9,825 bases of DNA from contig JBCCZC010000206.1 of NCBI GenBank assembly GCA_039188505.1, positions 1 to 9,825 of the forward strand, read 5' to 3'. The first letter of the stretch is position 1, and every line of letters begins with the position of its first letter. The notes under the pieces were generated by a model that did not search any database, was not told where the DNA came from, and saw only the letters and a list, made by a program, of their open reading frames with translations. Shown here one piece after another: positions 1-7,342 of the stretch. Position numbers and translations under genes: made by a program. The DNA is from JBCCZC01 sp039188505 (GTDB lineage Bacteria > Pseudomonadota > Gammaproteobacteria > Xanthomonadales > SZUA-38).

Positions 1-2882
1 CGCCCGAGCACGTCCGATAGCGATTCCCCGGGTCGAGCCTCGGCAACGCCGACCGTGACGCTGACGTTGATCTGCTCGTCGCGGTAGCGGAACACGTCCT
101 CGGCGACCGCGGCGCAAAGTCGCTCCATGGCCGCCAGGACCTGCTGTCCGGGACGGCCGGAACACAGACCGACGAATTCCTTGCCGGCCCAGCGCGCCGC
201 GAGTTCGTCGTCGACGGTCGTGCTGAACTGCTGGGCGATTCGCGTGAGCAGCTGGTCGCCGCCGTCCCGCCCGAGTCGATCGTTGACGCGCTCGAAATCG
301 TCGACGTCGACGAGTACCAGTGTCGTCGGGGCTGCCGATGCGGCCAGGGCCGCAGCCGCGTGCTCTCGAAAAACCGCGCGCAGCAGCAGGCCCGTGGCGG
401 GATCACGCGTCGAGCATTCCTCGAGCTGCGACCGCGTCCCGGCGAGGTCGCCCTCGATCGCGGCGAGGCGTCCGCGCAGCCGGGCATTGTCGATACGCAG
501 ATTCCGCCCGCGCATCGCCGCCGTCGCGATCGCGAGGAGCGCGAGCAGGGCACCGACCACCAGCGGGATCCACGGCAGGCGCCACCAGGCTTCCTCGATC
601 GAGATGTCGGCGACCGCCGGCTGCCAGGCCCACACGCCGTGCTGGTTGGACCCGAGTACCTCGAACCGGTAGTCACCCGCGGGGAGCCGCTCGAAGCGAA
701 TTCGTTCACCCGGTGCGGCGGGATACCAGCGATCGTCCTGGCCCACCAATCGATAGCGGTAGCGATTCTGGGCCGGCGCGTGGAAGTCGAGGGCGGCGAA
801 CTCGAAGGCGATGCTCCGGTTGCCCGTTCCGAGCGTCAACGGCTCGAGCGAGGGCAGCCAGCCGCCACGCTGCTCCTCCCGATCGACGAAGATCCGGGTG
901 ATAGCCATGCGCGGAACGGTCCGGTTTGCCCTGACGTTTCCGGGCGCGAAGGCGGTCAATCCCGCGCTCCCTCCGAAGGCCAGGGTCTCCGGGTCGGTCC
1001 AGGCAGCCGCCCGGGCGTGAAACCCGAAGGCGGGCAGGCCGTCGGCGGGTCCGAAGCGCGAGGCGCTGCCGTCCCCGACGTTGACCTGGAGTAGTCCCGT
1101 CCGCGTGGCGAGCCAGAGATCGCCCGTCGGCGCTTCGATGACGGCCTGGACGCCCTGGCCGTCCAGGCCCAGACGATCGCCCCAGCGCTCGAAGGTGCCG
1201 GTTTCCGGCGCATAGCGGTCGAGACCACGCTCGGTGGCGATCCACAGGCGGCCGGATCGGTCGGCGATGACCTGGTTGACGCGAGCAGCGCTGATCGTCG
1301 TCGCGTCACCCGCGATCGGACGATGCGCGACGATGTCACCCGTCGTCGGGTCGAGCTCGAGGAGCCCGCCAAAGTTGGTGCAGATCCAGACCGTTCCCGT
1401 ACCGTCGTGGTGGAGGCACGTTACGTTGAAATCCCCGATCTGCTGCCCGTCGGGCATGCCGGCGTAGTGGGTGACCGCGTCGCCGGCCGGGTCCCAGGCG
1501 ATGACGCCGTCATGGAGCAGACCCAGCCAGAGCCGACCGTCCGCCTGCGCCTCGATGGCAAAAATGCCGGTGGAGCGCACGCCGGCGATGTCGAGCGGCG
1601 CCGGAACTGCCTCGGCCTCCCGCGTTCCCGCACGGACCCGGTAGAGCCCGCGCTCGCCCCCGATCCAGAGATCGCCCTTCCCATCGATCTCGAGCGCACG
1701 AACCGCGCCCGGTACCGCTGCTCCGGTCGTCGTGGTCGTGCCCTCCCAACGATCGTTCTCACGTCGGAGCAGGCCACGCGCGGTGCCCACCCAGAGCCTG
1801 TCGGCCGCCGCTGGCGCCAGCGCCCAGATCCGGCGATGATCGCTGGCGCCGACGGCCGGTGTCGGCGTCTGCTGCGAGAACTGTTCCCCGTCGGGGTCGA
1901 GCCGCTCGACGCCGCCATAGCGCGTGGCGATCCAGAGCAGGCCCGTCTCGTCCGCGTGGATATCGCGAATGTCCCGTCCAGGCAGCAGCGGGAGTCCCGC
2001 GGTCCCCCAGCTTGCCTGGAAGCGGCGTGCGGCGAGATCGACGGCGTGGACCCCCGTGGTCGTGGCGACCAGGAGGGCGCCGGCCTCCGTGCGAAATCGA
2101 TTCACGATCAGTCGGGAGCCGTCCCTGGTCGCCACCGCGGTGAGGCGACCATCCGGCGCAAGGTAGTCGACGCCCGCTCGCGAGCCGAGCCAGAGCCCCC
2201 CGTCCGGGGCGGGAAAAACGGCCCGGATCTGCGCCGTACCGCGGTCGGGGGGAAGCGTCACAGATCGGGTGACCGAGCCGTTCTCGTCCAGGAAGCGCAG
2301 GCCCTCGGACGTGGCCGCGACGATGCCTCCATCCAACGTTCGCGCGAGATCCCAGATGCGGAGGCCGGCCAGGTCCGGCGCCGGCGTGAGCCCCTGCTCG
2401 CCGTGGCGATCCAGGCCTTCGGCGGTCCCGATCCAGATCGTGCCGTCGTCGGTCTCGAGGAAGCACTGGACGAAGTCCGAGCTGAGGCCGCTACTCACGC
2501 CGGCGCCCGCGCGGAGCGCCACGACCGTTCCGGACTGCAGGTCGATACGATTCACACCACCGCCGAAGGTGCCGATCCAGAGGCGGTCGTTGGTATCGAC
2601 GAAGAGGTTGCCCGCGTTGTCGATCGTCAGCCGATCGGGCCTGGCCGGGTCCGCGTCGAGGATCTGCAGTCCGTGGCCGTAGAAGCGGACGACGCCGCGA
2701 GCGGTTCCGAACCAGAGAAAGCCCGCAGAGTCGCGTGCGATCGAGAAAACGCTCGTATCCGGAAGGCCATCTTCGATCGACAGTGTCGTCTGTCGCCAGG
2801 CGCCGTCGTCGCGCGCGATCGACGCGCTCGACAGCAGGATCAAGGCAGCCAGCGAAGCTAGGGTGCGAAGCCGGTCTCGCAA
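1..2882 (-). CDS. Periplasmic propeller-sensor protein with degenerate C-terminal GGDEF domain (3' end outside window)
   Basis: The minus-strand frame is open from the TTG at 2880-2882 to the window edge, about 960 codons, and its C-terminus is cut off. Residues 1-23 look like a signal peptide (basic MRDRLR, hydrophobic core, SIA before the cut). About 14 short repeats with the Reg_prop pattern follow, for example DGTIWIGTAEGLDR and RSGRLWIATERGLDRY, which fits two seven-bladed propellers. Around residues 700-765 lies a Y_Y_Y domain (RYRYRLVGQDDRW ... GVWAWQP), then a membrane helix at about 768-790, a short linker and a GGDEF domain from about 825. The family normally senses a periplasmic ligand and makes cyclic di-GMP in the cytosol. 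The signature here is AGKEF (residues 899-903, bases 174-188), with VDDE where the RxxD I-site should be. Asp and Asn of DVDDFERVND are kept. Cyclase activity is therefore doubtful. The TTG start is chosen for the signal peptide and a GGAAAG upstream; an in-frame GTG at 2919-2921 is the alternative. Confidence 0.88.
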   Translation of the reverse strand, partial: MRDRLRTLASLAALILLSSASIARDDGAWRQTTLSIEDGLPDTSVFSIARDSAGFLWFGTARGVVRFYGHGLQILDADPARPDRLTIDNAGNLFVDTNDRLWIGTFGGGVNRIDLQSGTVVALRAGAGVSSGLSSDFVQCFLETDDGTIWIGTAEGLDRHGEQGLTPAPDLAGLRIWDLARTLDGGIVAATSEGLRFLDENGSVTRSVTLPPDRGTAQIRAVFPAPDGGLWLGSRAGVDYLAPDGRLTAVATRDGSRLIVNRFRTEAGALLVATTTGVHAVDLAARRFQASWGTAGLPLLPGRDIRDIHADETGLLWIATRYGGVERLDPDGEQFSQQTPTPAVGASDHRRIWALAPAAADRLWVGTARGLLRRENDRWEGTTTTTGAAVPGAVRALEIDGKGDLWIGGERGLYRVRAGTREAEAVPAPLDIAGVRSTGIFAIEAQADGRLWLGLLHDGVIAWDPAGDAVTHYAGMPDGQQIGDFNVTCLHHDGTGTVWICTNFGGLLELDPTTGDIVAHRPIAGDATTISAARVNQVIADRSGRLWIATERGLDRYAPETGTFERWGDRLGLDGQGVQAVIEAPTGDLWLATRTGLLQVNVGDGSASRFGPADGLPAFGFHARAAAWTDPETLAFGGSAGLTAFAPGNVRANRTVPRMAITRIFVDREEQRGGWLPSLEPLTLGTGNRSIAFEFAALDFHAPAQNRYRYRLVGQDDRWYPAAPGERIRFERLPAGDYRFEVLGSNQHGVWAWQPAVADISIEEAWWRLPWIPLVVGALLALLAIATAAMRGRNLRIDNARLRGRLAAIEGDLAGTRSQLEECSTRDPATGLLLRAVFREHAAAALAASAAPTTLVLVDVDDFERVNDRLGRDGGDQLLTRIAQQFSTTVDDELAARWAGKEFVGLCSGRPGQQVLAAMERLCAAVAEDVFRYRDEQINVSVTVGVAEARPGESLSDVLG

Positions 2883-3000
2883 GGATCTTTCCGTGGCCTG
2901 GCGGATCCCTGACGCTAGCACAGAACCGGCGGTTCAGGGCATCACTCAACCGCAACGAGACTGCGGTAGGATGGCGTTTCCGTGCAACCGGAGGCAGTTC
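2883..3000. promoter_or_regulatory. Divergent intergenic region with two inverted repeats
   Basis: These 118 bp lie between the sensor gene and iorA, which point away from each other, so promoters for both must be here or start upstream of it. Two short dyads are visible. One is GAACCG-G-CGGTTC at 2923-2935. The other is ACCGCA, 7 bases, TGCGGT at 2949-2967. The second is followed directly by TAGGAT (2967-2972), a weak -10-like hexamer about 28 bases before the iorA start, but I see no good -35 element at the usual distance. The dyads could be operator half-sites or chance palindromes in GC-rich DNA. Confidence 0.35.
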
Positions 3001-3468
3001 GTGGCCATCGAATTCAAGTTGAATGGGGAGCCGCGTTCAGTCGACGCCGCTCCCGACAAACCGCTGCTCTGGGTGATCCGCGAGGACCTGGGGCTCACCG
3101 GCACGAAGTTCGGGTGCGGCATCGCTCAGTGCGGCGCGTGTACCGTGCACCTCGACGGGTCACCGATTCGCGCGTGTAGCTTCCCGCTCGCAGCCGCCGC
3201 CGGTCGAGACATCACCACGATCGAGGGCCTCGAGGGGCCCGCCGCCGAAGCGGTGGTTGCCGCCTGGCGGGAAATCGACGTGGTCCAGTGCGGCTACTGC
3301 CAGTCCGGCCAGATCATGTCGGCTACGGCGCTGCTGGGCCAGAACCCCGCGCCCACGGACGCGGACATCGACGGCGCGATGAGCGGCAATCTCTGCCGCT
3401 GTGGTACCTACGTGCGCATCCGCAAGGCGATCCACGACGCGTCGGACAAGCTGGAGGGCAAAGCATGA
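3001..3468 (+). CDS. iorA: (2Fe-2S)-binding subunit of a molybdenum hydroxylase, isoquinoline 1-oxidoreductase alpha type
   Basis: This is the small iron-sulfur subunit of a xanthine-oxidase-family enzyme. It passes electrons from the molybdenum centre in the IorB subunit to an acceptor. The 155-residue length is normal for IorA. The plant-type ferredoxin cluster is held by C39, C44, C47 and C59 (CGIAQCGAC, then a Cys 12 residues on). The helical C-terminal cluster is held by C97, C100 (CGYCQSGQ), C132 and C134 (NLCRCG). All eight cysteines are present. The GTG start at 3001 is chosen because GGAGG sits at 2990-2994 with a 6-base spacer, and because the protein then begins as family members do (IEFKLNGE). 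Longer in-frame versions would add a non-conserved leader. No signal peptide is visible, so it probably crosses the membrane with its Tat-signal partner, as known for related enzymes. The exact substrate cannot be read from the sequence. Confidence 0.93.
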   Translation: MAIEFKLNGEPRSVDAAPDKPLLWVIREDLGLTGTKFGCGIAQCGACTVHLDGSPIRACSFPLAAAAGRDITTIEGLEGPAAEAVVAAWREIDVVQCGYCQSGQIMSATALLGQNPAPTDADIDGAMSGNLCRCGTYVRIRKAIHDASDKLEGKA

Positions 3469-5672
3469 AGAAGCTCGGTCAATTGCGGCCGGAGCTGCCG
3501 AGCCGCCGCCAGTTCATCAAGACGGCTGCCCTTGCCTCCGGCGGCTTTCTCATCGGTTGCGGCAGCGAGCCGGCGTCGACCCCGGTCGCCGAGGCCTCGG
3601 CTCCTGAGCCCACCGTCGCGCCGCCCGTCCCGATCGAGGCCGAGTTCAACGCCTTCGTGAAGGTCGGCAGCGACAACGTCGTGACCGTGGTCGTGAAGCA
3701 CCTCGACAAGGGCCAGGGCATCACCACCGGCCTGGCGACCATCGTTGCCGAGGAACTCGACGCCGATTTCGCCCAGATGCAGACGGAGTTCGCGCCCGCT
3801 GATGCGAAGGTCTACGTGAACACCGCATTCGGCGTGCAGGGCACCGGCGGCTCGACGTCGATCGCCAATTCCTGGATGCAGCTCCGGCAGGCCGGCGCAG
3901 CGGCACGCGCGATGCTCGTCGAAGCGGCGGCGGCCGCCTGGAGCGTGCCGGCCGCCGAGATCACGGTGGCCAAGGGCATGCTGAGCCATGCGGCATCGGG
4001 GCAGTCGGGCAGCTTTGGCGAGTTTGCCGATGCGGCCGGCAAGCTCACGCCGCCGGCCAACCCTTCGCTCAAGGACCCCGCGGATTTCACGTTGATCGGT
4101 ACGCGCGTTCAGCGCCTCGACACCCCGGGCAAGACCAGCGGCGAGACCGTCTTCACCCTGGACATCCAGCGCGACGGGATGCTCGAAGCGGTCGTCGCCC
4201 ACCCGCCGCGCTTCGGCGGCAAGGTCGGGAGCTTCGACGCCACGGCCGCGAAGGCGGTGCCGGGCGTGGTCGATGTCGTGGAGATCCCGCGCGGCATTGC
4301 CGTGCTTGCGGACAGCTACTGGTCGGCGCTCAAGGGGCGCCAGGCGCTGACCATCGAATGGGATGACTCGGGCGCCGAGATGCGCGGCAGCGCCGAGCTC
4401 ACGGAGACCTACCGGGCCGCGCTTGCCGAGCCCGGCGAGATTGCGCGAGGCGACGGTGACGCGACTGCCGCCGTCGAAGGCGGAGACGACGTGCTCTCCC
4501 TCGAGTTCGAGTTTCCCTTCCTGGCCCACGCCACCATGGAGCCCATGGACTGTGTCGTCGAACTCTCGAACGATCAGTGTGAGATCTGGACCGGTTCCCA
4601 GCTGCAGACCGTCGACCAGATGGTTGCGGCCGGGATTACGGGACTGACGCCCGACAAGGTCATCATCCACACGCACTACGCCGGCGGCAGCTTCGGTCGC
4701 CGGGCGGTGCCGGACAGCGACTATATTGCCGAGGCCGTGATGATCGCCAAAGCGATCGGCGGCCGGGCGCCGGTGAAGCTCCACTGGTCGCGCGAGGACG
4801 ACATGACCGCTGGCCGCTATCGTCCGCTGAGCGTGCACCGCCTCGAGGGAACCGTCGCTGACGGCAAGATTGACGCCTGGCGCCATCGCATGGCCATCAG
4901 CTCCTTCCTCAAGGGATCGGCGTTCGAGGCGATGATCCAGAACGGGGTCGACGGCAGCGCCGTCGAAGGTGCCCGCGGTCTGCCGTACGCGATTCCGAAC
5001 CTGGCGGTCGAGCAGCACCTGATGGAGGTGGGCGTGACCGGCCTGTGGTGGCGCTCGGTCGGCCACACGCACAACGGCTACGTGACGGAAGTGTTCTTCG
5101 ATCAGCTGGCCCACAAGGCGGGCGTCGACCCCTACGAGCTCCGCCGGGATCTGCTGAAGGACAAGCCCCGGCACCTCGCCGTGCTCGAGCTGGCCGCGGA
5201 GAAGGCCGGGTGGGGCACGCCGCTGGAGGCCGGACGGGCCCGCGGGATCGCGGTTCACGAGTCCTTCGCGAGCTTCGTCGCCGAGGTGGCCGAGGTCACG
5301 GTCAAGGACGATGGTTCCTTCAGCGTCGACCGGGTGGTCTGTGCCGTCGACTGCGGCGTTGCCATCAACCCGGACGTCGTCGCCGCGCAGATGGAAGGCG
5401 GTATCGCCTACGGTCTGTCGGCCTTCCTGCGGGAGGCCGTGACCCTCGAGGAGGGCGTCGTCCAGCAGCGGAATTTCGACAGCTACCGCCCACTACGCAT
5501 CAACGAGATGCCCGCCGTCGAGGTGCATATCGTGCCTTCGGGCGAAGCGCCGACCGGCGTCGGTGAGCCGGGTCTGCCGCCGATCGCGCCGGCCGTCGCA
5601 AATGCGCTCTTCGCGGCTACCGGCAAGCTCGTCACGACGCTGCCGGTCGCGGATCAGCTGAAAACCGCGTGA
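3465..5672 (+). CDS. iorB: Molybdopterin-binding subunit of a molybdenum hydroxylase, isoquinoline 1-oxidoreductase beta type, Tat-exported
   Basis: This is the large catalytic subunit (735 residues), expected to bind molybdopterin cytosine dinucleotide and to hydroxylate an N-heterocycle or oxidise an aldehyde. The ATG at 3465 overlaps the iorA stop as ATGA and has GGAGG at 3453-3457, so the two are translationally coupled. Residues 13-19 (SRRQFIK) form a twin-arginine signal. The hydrophobic stretch ends in the lipobox L29-I30-G31-C32, so the mature protein may be a lipoprotein; a Pro/Ala/Glu-rich linker follows. Family motifs are GQG (83-85), GGSFGRR (407-413) with SREDD soon after, WWRSVG, and GEPG (700-703), whose E701 is the expected catalytic base. 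No XdhC-like or cytidylyltransferase maturation gene and no cytochrome partner lies beside it. Substrate is unknown: isoquinoline is only the name of the founding enzyme, and aldehydes or other azaarenes are equally possible. Confidence 0.93.
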   Translation: MKKLGQLRPELPSRRQFIKTAALASGGFLIGCGSEPASTPVAEASAPEPTVAPPVPIEAEFNAFVKVGSDNVVTVVVKHLDKGQGITTGLATIVAEELDADFAQMQTEFAPADAKVYVNTAFGVQGTGGSTSIANSWMQLRQAGAAARAMLVEAAAAAWSVPAAEITVAKGMLSHAASGQSGSFGEFADAAGKLTPPANPSLKDPADFTLIGTRVQRLDTPGKTSGETVFTLDIQRDGMLEAVVAHPPRFGGKVGSFDATAAKAVPGVVDVVEIPRGIAVLADSYWSALKGRQALTIEWDDSGAEMRGSAELTETYRAALAEPGEIARGDGDATAAVEGGDDVLSLEFEFPFLAHATMEPMDCVVELSNDQCEIWTGSQLQTVDQMVAAGITGLTPDKVIIHTHYAGGSFGRRAVPDSDYIAEAVMIAKAIGGRAPVKLHWSREDDMTAGRYRPLSVHRLEGTVADGKIDAWRHRMAISSFLKGSAFEAMIQNGVDGSAVEGARGLPYAIPNLAVEQHLMEVGVTGLWWRSVGHTHNGYVTEVFFDQLAHKAGVDPYELRRDLLKDKPRHLAVLELAAEKAGWGTPLEAGRARGIAVHESFASFVAEVAEVTVKDDGSFSVDRVVCAVDCGVAINPDVVAAQMEGGIAYGLSAFLREAVTLEEGVVQQRNFDSYRPLRINEMPAVEVHIVPSGEAPTGVGEPGLPPIAPAVANALFAATGKLVTTLPVADQLKTA

Positions 5673-5677
5673 CCTGC

Positions 5678-5705
5678 CTCCGGGGCGGCGCCCGCCGCCC
5701 CGGAG
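5678..5705 (+). terminator. Perfect 12-bp hairpin just after iorB
   Basis: CTCCGGGGCGGC at 5678-5689 pairs perfectly with GCCGCCCCGGAG at 5694-5705 around a GCCC loop. It starts 5 bases after the iorB stop codon. There is no T-run after it (CGTTGATC), so it is not a textbook intrinsic terminator. It could still end or attenuate transcription, or protect the 3' end of the iorAB transcript. Its place between iorB and tpm suggests that the two are at least partly uncoupled. Confidence 0.6.
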
Positions 5706-5778
5706 CGTTGATCGGGGTCATGCCGGGCCGGTCGAGCCGGGCGGATAATGGCGCCATTCGATCGGGAATTCGCGCCGC

Positions 5779-6435
5779 ATGGAATACGACTTCTGGCATC
5801 AACGCTGGGAAGAGGACGACATCGGGTTCCACCAGACGGATGTGAATCCGCTGCTTGAGTCTCACTGGCCCGGGATGTCTCGTGAGCCCGCCAACGTGCT
5901 GGTCCCGCTGTGCGGCAAGTCTCTCGACATGATGTGGCTGCGGCGCCGCGGTCACCGCGTCCAGGGCGTCGAGATGAGCCCCGTCGCCGCCGACGCCTTC
6001 TTCTCCGAACACGACATCGAGCCGTTTCGCGCCGAGGCCGCGTGGGGCAGCCGGCTCGCGGCCGACGGCCTGTCCGTGCTCGTGGCGGACTTCTTCGAAC
6101 TCATGCGCAACGATCTCGACGCCGTGGACGCCGTCTACGACCGCGCTGCCCTCGTTGCGCTACCGCCCGCCATGCGCCTGCGCTATGCCCACAAGCTGGC
6201 GAGCCTGACTGCGTCCCGGACGCCGATCTTCGCGATCCTCTTCGACTACGACGATCCCGGCCTCATCGGCCCGCCGTTCTCCGTTCCGGAGGACGAAGTC
6301 GCGGCCCTGTTTCCGGAGTATCACCTGTCGAAGCTTGCCGAACACGAAGTGCTGATCCGGAATGTCCGGGTCCGGGAGTACGCCATCGTTCTGGAGCCGG
6401 CCGACGCGCCCGACGACATGCGGGTCACAACCTGA
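5779..6435 (+). CDS. tpm: Thiopurine S-methyltransferase
   Basis: This is a cytosolic S-adenosylmethionine-dependent methyltransferase of the TPMT family. The family methylates sulfur of thiopurines, and bacterial members are also known to methylate selenium and tellurium compounds. The 218 residues are the usual bacterial length. Visible motifs in order are WHQRW (6-10) with GFHQ (16-19), the SAM-binding VPLCGKSLDMMWL (42-54), GVEMSP (63-68) as the acidic strand that contacts SAM, YDRAALVALPPAMR (120-133) and GPPFSV (164-169). The start ATG at 5779 gives the expected N-terminus, although the ribosome binding site is weak (GGGAA at 5765-5769). The gene lies 106 bp downstream of iorB, behind the hairpin. 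A GATAAT hexamer at 5744-5749 could be a -10 element of its own promoter, but I see no matching -35. The true substrate in this organism is unknown. Confidence 0.94.
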   Translation: MEYDFWHQRWEEDDIGFHQTDVNPLLESHWPGMSREPANVLVPLCGKSLDMMWLRRRGHRVQGVEMSPVAADAFFSEHDIEPFRAEAAWGSRLAADGLSVLVADFFELMRNDLDAVDAVYDRAALVALPPAMRLRYAHKLASLTASRTPIFAILFDYDDPGLIGPPFSVPEDEVAALFPEYHLSKLAEHEVLIRNVRVREYAIVLEPADAPDDMRVTT

Positions 6436-6457
6436 TCGGGCATACTTGCCGCCCGAT
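6435..6457. promoter_or_regulatory. Short inverted repeat between tpm and the crotonase gene
   Basis: ATCGGGC (6435-6441) and GCCCGAT (6451-6457) form a perfect 7-bp dyad around 9 bases, beginning at the last base of the tpm stop codon. It holds a CATACT (6441-6446) that resembles a weak -10 hexamer. It could be a weak transcript hairpin, a promoter or operator of the next gene, or chance. There is no T-run after it. Confidence 0.25.
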
Positions 6458-6478
6458 TCGAATCCCGGAGCCAGGACC

Positions 6479-7264
6479 TTGAGCGACCTCATCGAATTCA
6501 CCGTGGAGGACGGTGTTGCCCGCATCGTGCTCAACCGCCAAAGCGCCTTCAACGCCTTCGACCAGCCCCTGGCGAGTGCACTTCGCGATGCGCTCGAGCA
6601 GCTCCGGGCGCGCAGCGATGCCCGCTGCCTCGTAGTCACGGGGGCCGGCAAGGCGTTCTGCGCCGGCGGCGATGTGGTGGGCTTCAACGCGGCCGGCGAC
6701 GCCGCGCCGAGTGCGATCCGCTCCATCGTGCTGCACCTCCACGCCGCGGTGAACCACCTGCTGGCGCTGGAGATGCCCGTCATCGCCGCGATCAATGGCC
6801 CGACGGCCGGCGCCGGCATGGGACTGTTCATGGGCGCTGACCTCGCCATCGCCTCCGACAAGGCCAACTTCACCATGGCTTACACGGCGATCGGCGCCAG
6901 CCCCGACGGCAGCAGCACCTTCTTCCTGCCCCGGCTCGTCGGGCTCCGGCGCGCCATGGAGCTGACGCTGACCAACCGGCGGCTCAGCGCCGAGGAAGCC
7001 CTCGACTGGGGCCTGGTCAACGAGGTCGTTCCCGCGGACGAGCTCGACGCCGTGGTCGCCAAGCGCGCCGCCGCGCTCGCCGCCGGCCCGACGAAGGCCT
7101 TTGCGACCGCCCGCCGCCTGCTCGCCGACAGCTTCCAGACCGCCGCCCAGGCGCAGATGGAACGCGAGATCGAGGGCATCGCTGCCATGGGCGCGACGGA
7201 CGACTTCCGCGAGGGCTGCGCCGCCTTCGTCGAACGCCGGCGCGCCGAGTTCAAGGGCAGCTGA
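6479..7264 (+). CDS. Enoyl-CoA hydratase/isomerase family protein, PaaG-type active site
   Basis: This is a crotonase-superfamily protein of 261 residues, the usual length. Such enzymes act on acyl-CoA thioesters in the cytosol. The TTG at 6479 is taken as the start because GGAG lies at 6467-6470 with an 8-base spacer and the product then begins at the conserved first strand (IEFTVEDGVARIVLN). An upstream ATG in frame would lie inside tpm and add non-conserved sequence. The oxyanion-hole regions are present: FCAGGD (60-65) and GPTAGAGMG (107-115). The two catalytic glutamates of true hydratases are missing: the first motif reads AGAGMGLFMG, and the second position appears to be Y135. D143 in SPDGSS lines up with the single catalytic Asp of PaaG-type ring-epoxide isomerases. 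It is therefore better called an isomerase-like or unassigned crotonase than a hydratase. It sits 43 bp after tpm and may share its transcript. Confidence 0.88.
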   Translation: MSDLIEFTVEDGVARIVLNRQSAFNAFDQPLASALRDALEQLRARSDARCLVVTGAGKAFCAGGDVVGFNAAGDAAPSAIRSIVLHLHAAVNHLLALEMPVIAAINGPTAGAGMGLFMGADLAIASDKANFTMAYTAIGASPDGSSTFFLPRLVGLRRAMELTLTNRRLSAEEALDWGLVNEVVPADELDAVVAKRAAALAAGPTKAFATARRLLADSFQTAAQAQMEREIEGIAAMGATDDFREGCAAFVERRRAEFKGS

Positions 7265-7342
7265 TCGAACAGCCTGGCAGCAGGCCCAACGCCGAGAGCC
7301 CAGCGACGACCTGTATTCCACAGGCCCACGCGAGTCGCTCAT

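Noticed and set aside
1323..2861. A 512-codon open frame on the plus strand opposite the propeller sensor
   Set aside because: The minus strand carries a clear multi-repeat sensor here. The plus-strand product is Arg/Ala/Asp-rich with no motif.
2863..3000. An N-terminal extension of IorA from an upstream ATG
   Set aside because: The extension is not family-like, and a strong GGAGG sits right before the GTG at 3001.
3408..5258. A 616-codon open frame on the minus strand opposite iorB
   Set aside because: It is the antisense mirror of a GC-rich gene with strong motifs. Its product is low-complexity, rich in Arg, Gly, His and Leu, with no recognisable domain.
5708..5749. A sigma-70 promoter made of TTGATC and GATAAT before tpm
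   Set aside because: The two hexamers are 30 bases apart, far beyond the usual 16-18, and no better -35 is visible, so it is not listed as a feature.
6362..6478. An N-terminal extension of the crotonase from an ATG inside tpm
   Set aside because: It would overlap tpm by 74 bases and add non-conserved residues; the TTG at 6479 has a good ribosome binding site.
7310..7324. The CCTGT-N5-ACAGG dyad before the membrane protein gene
   Set aside because: Five-base arms are too short to separate from chance in this composition.
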